Below are positions 1 through 12,051 of a DNA stretch of 64,000 bases, piece by piece. The notes under the pieces were generated by a model, which saw nothing but the letters and a program-made list of their open reading frames with translations, did not search any database and was not told the DNA's origin. Source of the DNA: Topomyia yanbarensis (taxonomy: Eukaryota > Arthropoda > Insecta > Diptera > Culicidae); the NCBI RefSeq assembly GCF_030247195.1, contig NC_080672.1:368334271-368398270 (forward strand), read 5' to 3'. Position 1 is the stretch's first letter, and each line of letters starts with the position of its first letter. The position numbers were made by a program, and so were the translations under genes.

Positions 1-327
1 TTCTCACTTTCTCTCTCTCTCTTTCTTTCTCTGCGCGGGACGCAAAGATCTTGGCACCAATAACGAGCTGGTATCACAATAAAGGCACTGTTTACACTGG
101 AAGCTGCTCTCTGTTTTGCTTCTTTTCCTGCTTGTTTACACTTTGATTGCTGAACAAGGCACTTCACTAAGGTAGACCGGCACCAGACTGATAATTCAGC
201 TGTTGTGGCGATAATTATAGCTCGTTTCCTTAAGCTTTTTATTTCCTTTAACTGATCACAATTTAAATTCACTTTTCACTGATTACACCGAACTGACAGG
301 ATCTTCTCGAGTGGACACCAAACTTAC

Positions 328-1130
328 CGGTTTTAAAAACTCACGCGAGCTACACCGGATCGCAACCGAAATTCAAATAAAAACATCTGCGGTACGTTTG
401 GGAGAAATGTCAAAAACGGAACCTGGCTGCTACAAATACTCGCGCGAACGCAACCCCACAACAAGCGAATATCACATGCGGCCGGCTAACGCGACGACGA
501 AGACAACTGCGACGATGATGACGATATACACATACGCCTCGGCTCGTACCTACTCGAACGGAATGCTCATGTGCTGCGATGGAGTCTCGTACGTAGACCA
601 GCATGTGCCATGTGGCACCGTCACACTCAGTTTGAATAACGCGCTCTGGAACCTGACAGTGGTGAGGGATTACCGGTACTAGCAAAAATAATAATAAATA
701 CTACCGCACGAAACCTGACGACTCCTGGAGTGACTCTGCTACCGCGAATTGACCGCGAAACGGTATAACCGCCAAACCGACGACGACGACGACCTGCTGC
801 TGCAAACAATCCTAACCGGATCAGAATACAACCTAGACTAAGTTGAAGCCCAACCTGAGCCTCGGTGCGATCCCGACCTGCTCAGCATACACGTAACTTC
901 AGCAGATCAGCCACTGCCTGCAGCAACCACCATCACCACCAACAGCAGCAGCAAGTTGATCTTCTTATTCTGGCGTTGTTTTTGATTAACCTCTCCGCCT
1001 TTTTTTGCTCTTCTTTGGGCTGCTGCCGCTGCTGATGGCTGCAGTCTCACCTTAGCGTTACTTCTAGCTACATTGCGTGGAGTGCCGCACACCGGGGAGG
1101 GATTCTCTGGAAGAGCCCACAAAAGAGAAG
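328..1130 (-). promoter_or_regulatory. Candidate 5' noncoding exon and promoter region (minus strand)
   Basis: This stretch is more GC-rich than the rest of the window. It has triplet runs (GAC/GTC around 776-800; CAG/CAA/CAC around 915-960) of the kind common in insect 5' leader exons. Read on the minus strand it ends at a consensus donor (CCG then GTAAGT, intron starting at 327), so the next exon would lie outside the window to the left. No long conserved reading frame is visible; the short frames are interrupted and none is recognised. Weaker plus-strand donors also exist (AAAG/GTATTT near 1140; CAG/GTAACC near 1219), so the direction is uncertain. Confidence 0.3.
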
Positions 1131-1150
1131 CACGCGAAAGGTATTTACAT

Positions 1151-1984
1151 TATAGCCGACGCCGGGCCGTCCGCTGATCCGTTCTTTCTTGCCCTCGTCT
1201 GCTCACCTAACCACCACAGGTAACCGTCCACCGTCCAAACGTTCCATTCAACACAAAAGTTGCCCAAAGGAGAACGAGAGGCTCACGTCATCACTATTAG
1301 TGGCGCAGGGGTACGCGAAAGAGTTCAAATCGAACTACATGAACCCACCATGTGGGGTATACGGCGAAAGAGAAAGAGAGTGACGCATGCTTGGAAAGGG
1401 GGAGCCGAGGTAGAATAAGCGGCACCATTCGATTGTGAGCTATTTTATGCGAAGAATTACGGTTTGAGTGACTAGCTAATAGACGATGGGTATCCGCAGA
1501 GTTGACGCGGCCCTTGCACTTTGCTGTTTTTTCGTCGGAAAACCAACGTGAGTAAGCTGGGCTTGGTTGGCTTGGGGTGCCACCGTATGATCAAAGCATG
1601 TAGAACGCTTTAGGAGCATGTGGGAATTTACGGGTACTGGCATTCGTCGGGTGAGTGGTATGCTTTTCTAAGCGTTTCCTATTCAAGCATATTTAGTGGT
1701 TGAGCAGAATGGAGTAAGTTTGAACATTTTTTATTATATTTGTTAAGGAATTTGTGTTTCGATTTTGTCTCATCAGAATTAGACACTAAGTGATAGAGTT
1801 AAGCTGGCGCTGGATTGATGCTAGCTTCAAAACCAAACTTAATCCACCTAGCAGTGAGATGAGATATTTCTTACACATATCGCCGTTGGATCATTAATTG
1901 GTATGCAGAACTCAAGCGAAGTAGGCACACAACAATTTCTAGTCTTGCACGAATAAAACCTTGTATAAACTGAATAAATTATAG
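1151..1984. other. Gene-free stretch, no recognised feature
   Basis: Mixed-composition sequence with no long reading frame, RNA gene or repeat that I recognise. It could be upstream regulatory DNA for the candidate first exon at 328-1130. Confidence 0.4.
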
Positions 1985-3093
1985 AAAGTCATTAAAACGA
2001 ACGAATAAAAAAAAATAAAGCGAAAAATGAAAAAAAAAGCTTTTCAAATTCATAAAATGAATAGAATGATTAATTCAGTGAAGACTTGTTTTTATCAGCC
2101 CCTTGGTGAATTTGAGGTTGATTTAACAGAGACATTGACAAAATCGGGACATATAATTTTCTTTCTTTTTACGAAACCGAAGCCCTCAAAATTTTCTTCT
2201 TTAGTCCCTAGATATAGTCTCATAACCTTTCCCGATTATTTGGCTCAAATTTCCCTTAAGGGATCTGACAGTGAAAAATGCAAAAAAAAATTTTTTTTTT
2301 GCATATTTCGGATCTCTAAGATAAGAAAAACATGCTCAAGAAAGGATTTACTCGAATTCAACTTGGTTCGTCTGCTAGAGCCCATCAAACTACAAACTAT
2401 CAATTTTCATATGACGCTGATAATATCGGGTCTTCATTGTATAAATCAAATTAATAAAATACATAAATCAAATTATATTAGCTCATTAAATGGAAATTAG
2501 GCAATATTTTAAAATAGGTATAAAATTAATAGAATAAATTAAATTGGCTCAAACTAACAAATTGAATAAAACAAATAAGTGGAATGTCTGATCATGAAAT
2601 GAATAAAATTAAAGAAATGAACAAAATGAATCAAATGAATCGAATGAATCAAATGAATCAAATGAATCAAATGAATCAAATGAATCAAATGAATCAAATG
2701 AATCAAATGAATCAAATGAATCAAATGAATCAAATGAATCAAATGAATCAAATGAATCAAATGAATCAAATGAATCAAATGAATCAAATGAATCAAATTA
2801 ATCAAATTAATCAAATTAATCAAATTAATCAAATGAATCAAATAAATCGAAAGAAGGAAATGAGCAGAATAAAATGAATCGATTAAAATGAAAAATTAAA
2901 CGATGTTCAAAAGTTTTAAAATAATATAAAAATTCAAATTGTGTTAAATAAATAATTTGGATGAAATGAATAAAGCTGAAAAATTGATTATTAAAATGAA
3001 GAAACTGAATAACATGTATGAACTGAAACAAAACTAATAAAACGCATAGAATGAAAACATGCATAAAATAAGATAAATGAATGATATGAATAA
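1985..3093. repeat. Degenerate AT-rich minisatellite, left part
   Basis: Loose repeats built on AATGAATAAA- and AATGAATCAA-like words. The right part of the same array resumes at about 5430-5720, so the long repeat at 3094-5425 was inserted into it. The open frame at 2027-2500 lies here, but its composition follows the repeat and no protein family is recognised. Confidence 0.7.
2622..2850. repeat. 9-bp minisatellite (AATGAATCA)n core
   Basis: About 25 tandem copies of a 9-bp unit, nearly perfect, with a run of AATTAATCA variants near 2796-2830. Because 9 is a multiple of 3 and the unit lacks stops in several frames, it is open on both strands (Met-Asn-Gln repeats on plus, Ile-His-Leu repeats on minus). 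The open frames are a by-product of the repeat. Confidence 0.95.
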
Positions 3094-5425
3094 AAATCCT
3101 ATTTTAATCCACCTAGCGGTGCAATTGTGCCTTTCTCATTTCTCTAAACTATGGCACGGAGGCTTTTTATGTTCAACATAATTGTGGAAATGTCCATTAC
3201 ATTCTTAGTACACTTTGCACTTATACACAATGGCATGCCAGCCACGAACTTGATGAGCTACGTGTCGACGGTGAAACACTTGAAACAAAAAAAATATCAT
3301 ACTCCATTAGCCTAATCAGCATTAGATCAATGTTATCTGCTTGCTAACTCATTTTGTCATGCGGGGATGGGTATGTGAGGAGGGCGAAAGTCCCATGAAC
3401 GAACGACTCCCCAGCTTAAATTGGTATGCTTTGTAATATAGTGGTGGTTTAAAGATGATGGGGTTGAAGGGGAGGGGTATGAGGGCTGAGGGGTGATTTA
3501 AGGGGATTTTTAAGGGAGGGGAGTGAACGGTAGAAGGGGGGGGGGGGTGTAACCCCTCTCCATAAACCATCAACTACGCCCCTGTTAAAATCCAGAAACC
3601 TTATTCGAGTCAAAAAAAAATTGGCCGGGATTAGGTTGATGTTTTTCAGAGTGATGGCATAACCTTTCTATATGAGAAAGGCAAAAATGTGCCAAAATCC
3701 AAAAAAGTGAATCGTCGTCAAATTTTTTTTCGAGTTTGCATCAAATCTCGACGTTTCATGCACCTTCAACACATTTAGCATCAAAAATAAAAATTCTATT
3801 TTTAATTTTTCCTATAGTTTATATGAGAAATTTCTGTGTGGCCGCACTCTGAAACCCGTAATTCCGGAACCAGAATTCCGATCGATCCAAAATTCAATAG
3901 CAGCCGATGGGAAGGTTGCACCTTTCATTTGAGACTAAGTTTGGGCAAATCGGTCCAGCCATCTCTGAGAAAAATGAGTGACATTATTTGACACATACGC
4001 ACATACATACACACACACATACACACACATACACACATATACACACATACACACACATACATACACACACATACATACACACACACACATACACACACAC
4101 ACACATACAGACTTTTTCCGATCTCGACGAACTGAGTCGAATGGGATATGGCACACGGCCCTCCGGGCCGGGATTAGGTTGACGTTTTACAGAGTGATTG
4201 CATAACCTTTCTATATGAGAAAGGCAAAAAGGTGCGAAATCGGCAAAGTCCCAAAAAGTCGATCTTTATAAAAAAAAATTTTTCGAGATAACATTAAATC
4301 TCGACGTTTCATGCATTTTAAAGATGTTTGGCATCAAAAATACGAATTCGATTTCTGAAATTTCATGGGGTCCCCCCTTTGAAAAAAAAATGAGTTCCGG
4401 CTTATATGGGAATTTCATATGTGACCGGACGATTTAGTTTATATTTCCGGACCCATACAAGCGATCCGTACGAAATTTTATAGACATCTACGGGGATATT
4501 ATAGCTATCATTTGGGACTAAGTTTGTGAAAATCGGCCCAACCATTTCCGGGAAACTGATGTGAGTTCGTAAATTTTGAAAGATGGCCGCTTTTCCCGGG
4601 CACTTCCGGAACCGTCTATGGTGGTTAATGTAGTCAACGAAAGTTTGGTTGGCCGTCGGTGACCTAGAACAGCAAATTTAAGTTGTTTGAGAGACATTTT
4701 AGCGAAATTTTTACCTTTGCTTTCATCGGAGTATCGGTTTGAATCACAATTTGCTATGTGATCGCACGCCACAACCTGTAACTCCGGAACCGGAAGTCGG
4801 ATCGGGATGAAATTAAATAGCCATTTACGGGGACGCAATACCTTTCATTTGAGGCTAAGTTTAGTCGAATCGGTCTAGCCATCTCCGAGAAACCGATGTG
4901 ACTGTTATTCTGAATTTAGATACTTCCGCCGGGGATTCCGGAACCGATGATGGTGGCCAATGTGGCCAAATAGACTTTGAATGGATGTTAGTGACCTAAT
5001 ACTACAAATCGAAGCAGCTGTGGTCATATTTTGGAAAAATTTTCACCTTTATACATTCATTGCAGAATTTATTAAAATCGACATTTTCTGCGTGTTCGTA
5101 CTCATCACCCTGTAATTCCGGAAGTCGGATCCATTAGAAATTCAATAGTAGCCTATGGGAACGTTGCACCTTTCATTTGAGACTAAGTTTGTCAAAATCG
5201 GTTCAGCCATCTCTGAGAAAAATGAGTGACATTTTTGGTCACATACATACACAGACGCACATACACACACACATTCGTACATACACACATACATACACAT
5301 ACAGACATTTGCCGAACTCGACGAACTGAATCGAATGGTATATGTCACTCGGCCCTCCGGGCCTCCGTTAAAAAGTCGGTTTTCAGAGCAATTGCAATAC
5401 CTTTCTATTGAGAAAGGCAAAAACG
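3094..5425 (+). mobile_element. Composite of a dispersed mosquito repeat ending in GAGAAAGGCAAAA
   Basis: It starts with TTAATCCACCTAGCGGTGC and a GTGCCTTTCTCAT word and ends with the inverse, ATGAGAAAGGCAAAA. The end module (GGCCCTCCGGGCC-type palindrome, then GTGATTGCATAACCTTTC and GAGAAAGGC) occurs at about 3650-3690, 4155-4230 and 5350-5425. This indicates tandem or nested copies. Internal blocks recur four times: 'CCGGAACCGGAAGTCGGATC'-like, then CCTTTCATTTGAGACTAAG, then AAATCGG..CAGCCATCTCTGAGAAA. The same family occurs at 12052-13436. No coding capacity is seen; a nonautonomous element is inferred. Confidence 0.75.
3997..4109. repeat. (CA)n/(CATA)n microsatellite
   Basis: CACACATA-type simple repeat inside the dispersed element. 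The same position in the element holds shorter (CA)n tracts at about 5243-5306 and 13263-13317, so the microsatellite is part of the element. Confidence 0.95.
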
Positions 5426-5429
5426 AGAA

Positions 5430-5720
5430 AAAAAAATAAACTGATCAGAGTGAATCCAAAGAATGAAACAAATAAAATGGATAAAATGAACCCAAATGAA
5501 CAAAATGAATAAAAAGAATGCTGAATGAAATAAATAATTAAAATTTTATGACCATATATTTATAATTAGTCTAATAGTCAAAATGTATGAAATAATCAAG
5601 ACGAATGAAATCCATGAAATGAAGAAACTGAAAATCGACTATTTAGAATGAAATTAAAAACCCTTATTGAATAAAGTAAATGAATAAACCGGATTGTACG
5701 AATCATTTTATAAGAATATT
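5430..5720. repeat. Degenerate AT-rich minisatellite, right part
   Basis: AATGAAACAAATAAAATGGA-like words continue the array seen at 1985-3093 after the inserted element. Confidence 0.6.
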
Positions 5721-6359
5721 ATGAATTGTTTTTGAAAATCCCATTATCTGAAAAATGGCTAATTAATACACAATGGACTTTCTAGGGTTTCAATTCTTTT
5801 TTGTTTTCACCCTTTTATTTTCGGCGTTCTTCTTTTCTTGACGGTGTCGTTAAAGATTATCTGGTATTTCTGTTTTATTGATGGACCTTAATTAGCCATC
5901 AGAAACCGAAATAGTAAACTGAGACAAGCCCTAATAAAAAAATTATACACAAACTTTAACCCATATAGTCCAACGATTCCACATATTGTATGGATGATAC
6001 CCTGAAGAGGTCGCTAGGCTCTTGGATCATTAGATGTTTATTAGGGAGGTCACAGTTACTTTCAAGCCCCTTAAACAAAAAACGACAGAGGAAGAATGTG
6101 ATGAGACAGGTAGATATTTCAAAATTCTCATTTGCATTGAAGTAAATTGTATGAAGTGTCTAGACTATGTCGATAGCACAACATCCGTGCATTCAGTAGA
6201 TTATAATGCAGTCTCTTTCCAGTCATCCTTATAGCTTGTATATTGTTTCGTTCGGAATTCTCGTTCAGGAAATATGGATAAATGAGTTTTATTTTAACAA
6301 ATACTATAAAAAAGAAATGGTTCAAACTATCAGGATAATTATTTAAATTGTTGGAAACG
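5721..6359. other. Gene-free stretch
   Basis: AT-rich, with no reading frame that looks coding and no RNA gene recognised. Confidence 0.4.
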
Positions 6360-6690
6360 AAAATGGCCATTGAAAGCGTCACTGGACATAAAAACTGCTT
6401 TTGATGGATGGACATTAGACAGCCCAGAAAAATAATAAATTTTTGCAAACTCAATCGGCCCACCCCTGAATCGATTCGTAGTCCCACCAGGAGTACTTAT
6501 ACCAATTTTGAAGCAAATCGGACAAGTCTAGCTACCGGACCAACGTGCCTGAAGTTTGTACATATTTTCGCCGCTAGGTGGCACTATATGCATCGTATTA
6601 TCAGTGTAAGTGAAAATAAGAAAGATTATTTATTGGTCTACAACTTTGTCGAAGACTGCTAGTCAATCCGGCTTTGTTGAAAGAATTTAT
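6360..6690 (+). repeat. Dispersed repeat 'A', copy 1
   Basis: It includes a GCCGCTAGGTGGCACTATAT block followed by AGTGTAAGTGAAAATAAGAA and CTACAACTTTGTCGAAGACT. The same blocks occur inverted at about 30420-31110. A more diverged relative is at about 25960-26345. The copies share order but not coding capacity, so this is a dispersed repeat of unknown class. Confidence 0.6.
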
Positions 6691-6785
6691 TAAACTTTCA
6701 ACGAAGTGATGTCTGAGTCAGTTTTGCATGGGGCCAAGCAGTGCATGGTTTGGATCAGTACTCGATCCCCACGAACTATACATTT

Positions 6786-7122
6786 TTGTGAAATAATGGT
6801 TGGATTTAGCTGAATAGAATGTTCAGAGTAATTGTAGTACATGATACGAGCTATGTTTTGGTTAGAACGTTTTATTTCCACCTCTGACCGCATAGAGGGC
6901 GCCAACACTAACTTTTCATAGAAGAGAATTACTGACAAATGCTTGTTCTACAACTTTGTAGAACACTCTAATTTGTATCTCTCTCAGTTGAAAAGTTAAT
7001 ATTGGCACCCTCTATGCGGTAACACGTGAAACTAAAATGTTTTAACCAAAATATGACTCGTATTATTTACTATAATTCTTCTGAACATGTTATTGAGCTA
7101 AACCCAACCATTATTTCACGAA
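6786..7122. repeat. Inverted repeat, about 155-bp arms
   Basis: The left arm (about 6786-6942) is the diverged reverse complement of the right arm (about 6962-7122). Both outer ends carry GTGAAATAATGGTTGG / CCAACCATTATTTCAC and both inner parts carry CCGCATAGAGGGCGCC / GGCACCCTCTATGCGG. Related sequence without the hairpin lies at about 26090-26340. A foldback-type nonautonomous element is inferred. Confidence 0.7.
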
Positions 7123-8486
7123 ATTGTTTATTGTATCTTAATTTTCTGCGAATAAATATGTTTCTAATCAAAGGTCAAGAAAAGAGTACCTTCGGGCTCA
7201 TTTGTTACTACACAGTGAATGGCAAAAATGTAGTCAGATCAACTATCTGTCCAATTCTGTCGCTAATTTTCTTGTAAAATACGGAGAACTCAAACGAAAT
7301 GTGTACTGAATTATTCAACGCCTCTCTACTAATTGTGTCAGCCATTGAAACATTAATTGAAGTGTACACAGGACAAAGCAAAAACGATAAGTTAGAAGCC
7401 GTCGAGAGTGGGGTCTTCGGGAGACTTTTTTCCCGGATCTAATTCGTGTATATTTTTGGACTTTGATCCGTTATTCTTCATAATAGTTCATACCGATACA
7501 GTGAATATGTATTTTCAATAATATCGTCACAAGAAAGGTATTAATACTTTCCACATGACATATTTGAGCAGGTTTCATTCAAAATTTAATAGAGATACGA
7601 AGAGTTTAAATAACGCACGTGGGATGTCACTTTTCCAAATTTTTATCTTTAAACGTCCATATTACCCAATAAAATCAAATATATAATATTTTATGAGTTA
7701 GCCACGAATTTCCTTAATTGCAGTGTAGATTAAAGCTCTGAATAGAACTGAATTAAATTGGAGTTGATGTAGTTTTCTATTTTTGGTCACCTGCAACGTT
7801 TCGAAGGGATACCCCTTTCAGCTTGAAAATAGTTATAGTTTTCTCCTAATACAAACATTTTGCAAATTTTCTCAGAACTGCAAATATTTTATTTACCAAG
7901 TAGGATGTAATATTATTCTTGTGGCAAAAAGTACCTAATGATTAATATTTTTTTGAAGCAGTAAAATGACTTAGAAAATTCTGCAAAATGTTTACTAAGG
8001 TTTCATCGGTAAAATAAAATTTTTCGAGATTAATGTGTCAAAAATGGCGTCCAAAATGGCAGCTTTCTCGGCACAAGAACAGGCCGATTTTTGAAGTGAT
8101 TGTCTAATATGTAGGTATATAACAAAGGCAAAAATCATTTATATTTTTAGTCTTTTAGTCTAGTCTTCACATACACAGCCAATACATGTAGGGATCCTGG
8201 AAAATTGCAGACGTTCGCTTACAATTTTTCTTGTCAATATTAATGTTTGTGGCACATATGATATGTGACACAATCATTAAAGCGGCCAGGCCAATTGTGC
8301 AGCGTACAAAATGAAGATGATTCAAAATTATACGGCATTCAAATTATTCATTTAATGAATGATTTTATAAACGAATTATTTTGAACCTTGAATAAGGAAG
8401 AAACGTGGACAACCGTACCAACCGTTTCAATTTGATGGGGTGGGGTTTTGATAAATTGTTCATTCAAGCAAGAAATCAATATATTT
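7123..8486. other. Gene-free AT-rich stretch
   Basis: Nothing coding is seen. A TTTTTGGTCACCTGCAACGT block near 7780 and an AAAATGGCGTCCAAAATGG block near 8040 look like decayed dispersed repeats. Confidence 0.4.
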
Positions 8487-8862
8487 TCTAAGTATTTCGG
8501 TATATTCCTATTGAGATGTTTTGCATATATTACGGTTAGGTAGCAATAGATCAATGCACGAAAGAAAATTTATTTTGTTTTTTTTATATCTACTGAGTTT
8601 TCAGCACGTAAAACCAACGACTTACAGTTTTTCAATGTACAAGCTTACCAAATCACACGCTCTCTTGTTTATGTAAATTTACTTTTTAATTCTAATGGTC
8701 TGTTTACTTGTGAAACATGAATATTCTCATATTGAACAAAAGAGAAACTTTTTGTTCGAACACTGCTGTAAATTTTTGACACCAGCTTTGTTACCGTGAA
8801 TTTCTTCTACCCATCGACTTGCCAACAAAGGTACAACGATTATTCACGCACACGAACTTCAC
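8487..8862 (+). repeat. Repeat 'B', left half (split copy)
   Basis: It matches 57797-58175 closely, from TATTTCGGTATATTCC through TTCAATGTACAAGCTTACCA and GTGAAACATGAATATTCTCA to a shared TTCACGC..CGAACTT. In the 57.8-kb copy the sequence then continues almost directly into AACAGCGACTTCCGCTTAC. Here that continuation lies 2.9 kb downstream, at 11745. The element class is unknown and no reading frame is conserved. Confidence 0.8.
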
Positions 8863-11020
8863 AGTAAGGTTTTAACCAAATACAAATTAAATACGCCAAG
8901 GTCCCATACAAGTTGCTCTTCGTTTTTTGGCTCATGAATCAGCCAACTTCGACTACACACCTAGAAAAAATAGTGTAAATTTACGTCTCCTGAGCCTGAC
9001 ATACACGAGCATCAAAAATGACTTAGTTTTACGTTTGATTTTAATGTTACATGACGTTTAATTTCGTAAATCGTATAATTTTACTCCACATGCAGCGTTT
9101 GTTCTGAATGGTAGGAAGTGTAATTTTATGTTATTGCGCATGTAAAGTATACGTTTCATGTAAAATTAAACGGAACACGGTAATGTTCCGTCATATCGTA
9201 AATTACGGTTTGTTGATTTGTGTCATGTTTGCAATTACGTCAACAATAAAATTCAGATTTTTTTGGTGTGTACCCAATTCGTCTGCTCAGTTGTCATAAC
9301 ATTCACCGCAAAAGAAATCAACTGGCAACAAACTCTGATCAAAATGAGCTTTGACCTTGTATTTTCCCTCTCTGTGTTTGTTTATGTTTTCATAATAAAA
9401 AAATTATTTCCTTAGATATGAGTATTTTTTTCCTATAAAGAAATACATTAAAACATAATTTCGCGATGCACCTGGCGAACAAATCTGCATTCAAAGTGAA
9501 CCGGACCACGTCGTATTTCGGATGATGGTTGTTAAGGTCTGAATAAACAGAGATGCTCAAGTTAAAACTCCTGATGGCTGAGTGAACAAGCGACTAGGTG
9601 GTGGACTCAAAGGGAGATAAAAAATATTATCTTTTAAATCGTAGCGAAAATATGCCGATTTTTTCCAGCTATAGTAGTTATTTCACTATTCTGCAATAAA
9701 TTGTTACAAAAAATCACTATTTTGCATGCCACAATGGTCAATTAATTTGTGCTAATTGAAGCAGAAAGTTATTATGTATACTATAGTATCTGATGATAGT
9801 TTGGCGAGATTAAGAGTTCGACCAAGTACAAATTACGCTCTGGGATAATGAAAGCCACTAGGAGAGCAGTCTGATATCTATGAAAATGATAATTAATAAT
9901 TGAAGCTTTATTAATGGGCAAATATTATCGATTACATAAAATGTATGAGTGAATTCCGACCATAATATATTCGAAAAAAAAATCATGTTTATTATTAGTA
10001 TAATGGCCTAATGGGAGATGATACTGCAATGGAACTTTAATAGAGCAAACTTCACAAAACGTTCTCACATCGCCCTGAAAAAAAATTCTGCTTGTTGCCT
10101 TTTGACATCAATTGCCCAACTGTAAGAAATCCGCGCATGCGGGCCGATGAACCTTTCCAGTAAGTCCAGCCTGTAAATGATTAAGCTTTCTGGCTGGCTC
10201 CAGCAAGAATTTATTCCGACTGACTTATGTTCCGTGAAGATTGAAAAAAACATTCGTTCTTGCGGAGTTGATGCCGACATTACGCATTCGATCGAACCTA
10301 GTTTCACAGCGGTCAGAAAAGTACCTTCAATCTGGTATAATGTTATTTAGCTGCCATAAATTAGAGCCAGAATACTAGGACGGAATGGACATGTTGGTTT
10401 ATATGAGTTTCAAAAATCACAAACTCCTCAACGTAAACCGTGTACAAGAGTTGCTTATCTGGTGACTGATGAACAAATTTTTGGTGAGGAGGCTACGTTA
10501 ACTTTTTATATACCTACTGCCGGAAAGGATTCGAAACTGAAATTGCTTCAATATATGTTGAATGCATCAAACAATTGAATTTTAATAATTCGTGCTTTTT
10601 CAATCTGCGGCTGGTATGATTTTCCTGGAAAGACGAGTCGTGATTAATAAAATATCTATCTTGTAGCAAAATTATAATAAAACAACAACAATAACGGCAT
10701 ATTCTTGCCAACAATTTTTATATGAAACTTATGAGCAAATCCTGCAAAATCCCTCAAAGTTACATTTCAACGAAAATAACGTTCCACCAACGACGTTCCA
10801 CCATGTATAACAATTTCCTTTTTTTCTGTTTAGAAACCATAGAAACATCTATGGTAACGTTACGATCAATTATTTTTGTATTCAGCGTTGCCAGTTTTCG
10901 GAAGAATCCGTTAAAGTGCACTGTCATTTTGACACTTTACCTTTCCAGGTACAAGGTAGCTTAAAACGAGTCTACGAAAAATCATCAGAGCATTCCGCAT
11001 TAACATATTTGTATTTGGTT
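8863..11020. other. Inserted sequence between the halves of repeat B, no gene seen
   Basis: AT-rich. Near 8980-9200 there are several short words rich in GTAAAATTA and TTTAATTTCGTAAAT, suggesting another decayed MITE. Short frames at 9108-9415, 10065-10307 and 10514-10714 have no recognisable domains. TTTGTATTTGGTT at 11009 mirrors AACCAAATACAAA near 8875 and could be a terminal inverted repeat. Confidence 0.45.
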
Positions 11021-11024
11021 TTAA

Positions 11025-11695
11025 CCCTTTATAAGGCAGTGGCAACTATATTGACACCTTTTCGTTTCTTTCAAAACGCAGAAATATGAATTGTGAAGTG
11101 GACCAATCTTATGAAATCAGATTGGTGAAGAGTTTTTTAAAAAAAATACATCGCCGTATTTTTTTCAAAAAACTCTTCACCAATCTGACACTTTTCACTG
11201 TATCTCAATAAAAAGTAATTAGAAGAGTTCCTTTTGGATAATAAAATACTCTAGATCATATAAGTTAGTGATGCAAATTTGTAAAAACAACTATTTTTAA
11301 TCCGAAAATTTGGTTATGAGTGGTGAAAATTACAAAGAAAAAAATTAAATGAATAAATGAAAGTCTGTAATCTGTGTTCTCATTTTTCAACTTATCCTCA
11401 GAATCAAGGGGTTATTTACTGTTAATCAGGTAATAACAAGTAACTCACCCTTATTTCTTTCTGAATTTCCGATCCAGCTCGATTTGTCTTTATATTTCCA
11501 CCAATCTCGTTGGAAATACATCAAACATTACGAAGACTGACGTTTTCTAACGGCTGTACGGGCGGTACCAAGTGTATTTTCAAAACATTATTTTATTACG
11601 AAATAAATGTAAATATATTCTAAACTAAGTGAAAACCCGTGTTTCTATTAATATAACATCCATTAATAGCCCCAAACCCTGGGCCTTATAAAGGG
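11025..11695. mobile_element. piggyBac-type MITE (671 bp, TTAA TSD)
   Basis: TTAA at 11021-11024 and 11696-11699 flanks perfect 13-bp inverted termini CCCTTTATAAGGC. A TTAA target and a 13-bp TIR beginning CCC are defining features of the piggyBac superfamily. No transposase frame is present. Inside is a strong hairpin (about 11119-11188, CAGATTGGTGAAGAGTTTTT against its complement). Confidence 0.85.
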
Positions 11696-11744
11696 TTAAA
11701 CGTATTTCCATTCCAATAAAAAATAATTGGTATAACAAAAGTAA

Positions 11745-12040
11745 ACAGCGACTTCCGCTTACCAAATAAAATCACAATGGAAAGAAAATCATTTAGCAGG
11801 GAGTGGTAAATAAATCGAGGAGATTGCCACCTTAGAATTAAAATTGGCTTCATTCCATCATTCAGTTACTACCACTTTGATATGACCCCCATTTTTACTT
11901 ATCGAAAAGGTTTCGTGACAACCGTAAGTCCTCATCTTTGATAAAAAACGTCTACAATCATCAGTTTTTGAAACTAGTAAATTGTCTAATTTAAAATTTC
12001 CGAACGTTCTAAAAACTATCAAATAAAAAATATCGAATAA
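11745..12040 (+). repeat. Repeat 'B', right half (split copy)
   Basis: It matches 58210-58485, starting AACAGCGACTTCCGCTTAC and including CATCATTCAGTTAC and CCGAACGTTCTAAAAA. Together with 8487-8862 it reconstitutes the layout of the uninterrupted copy at 57797-58485. Confidence 0.8.
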
Positions 12041-12051
12041 AAACCTGTTTT

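Noticed and set aside
2027..2500. 157-codon open frame on plus
   Set aside because: Starts in an A-rich repeat, is rich in Lys/Ile/Phe/Ser, and shows no domain; taken as chance.
3935..4205. Thr-His and Cys-Val repeat proteins
   Set aside because: Translation of the (CA)n tract inside a dispersed repeat.
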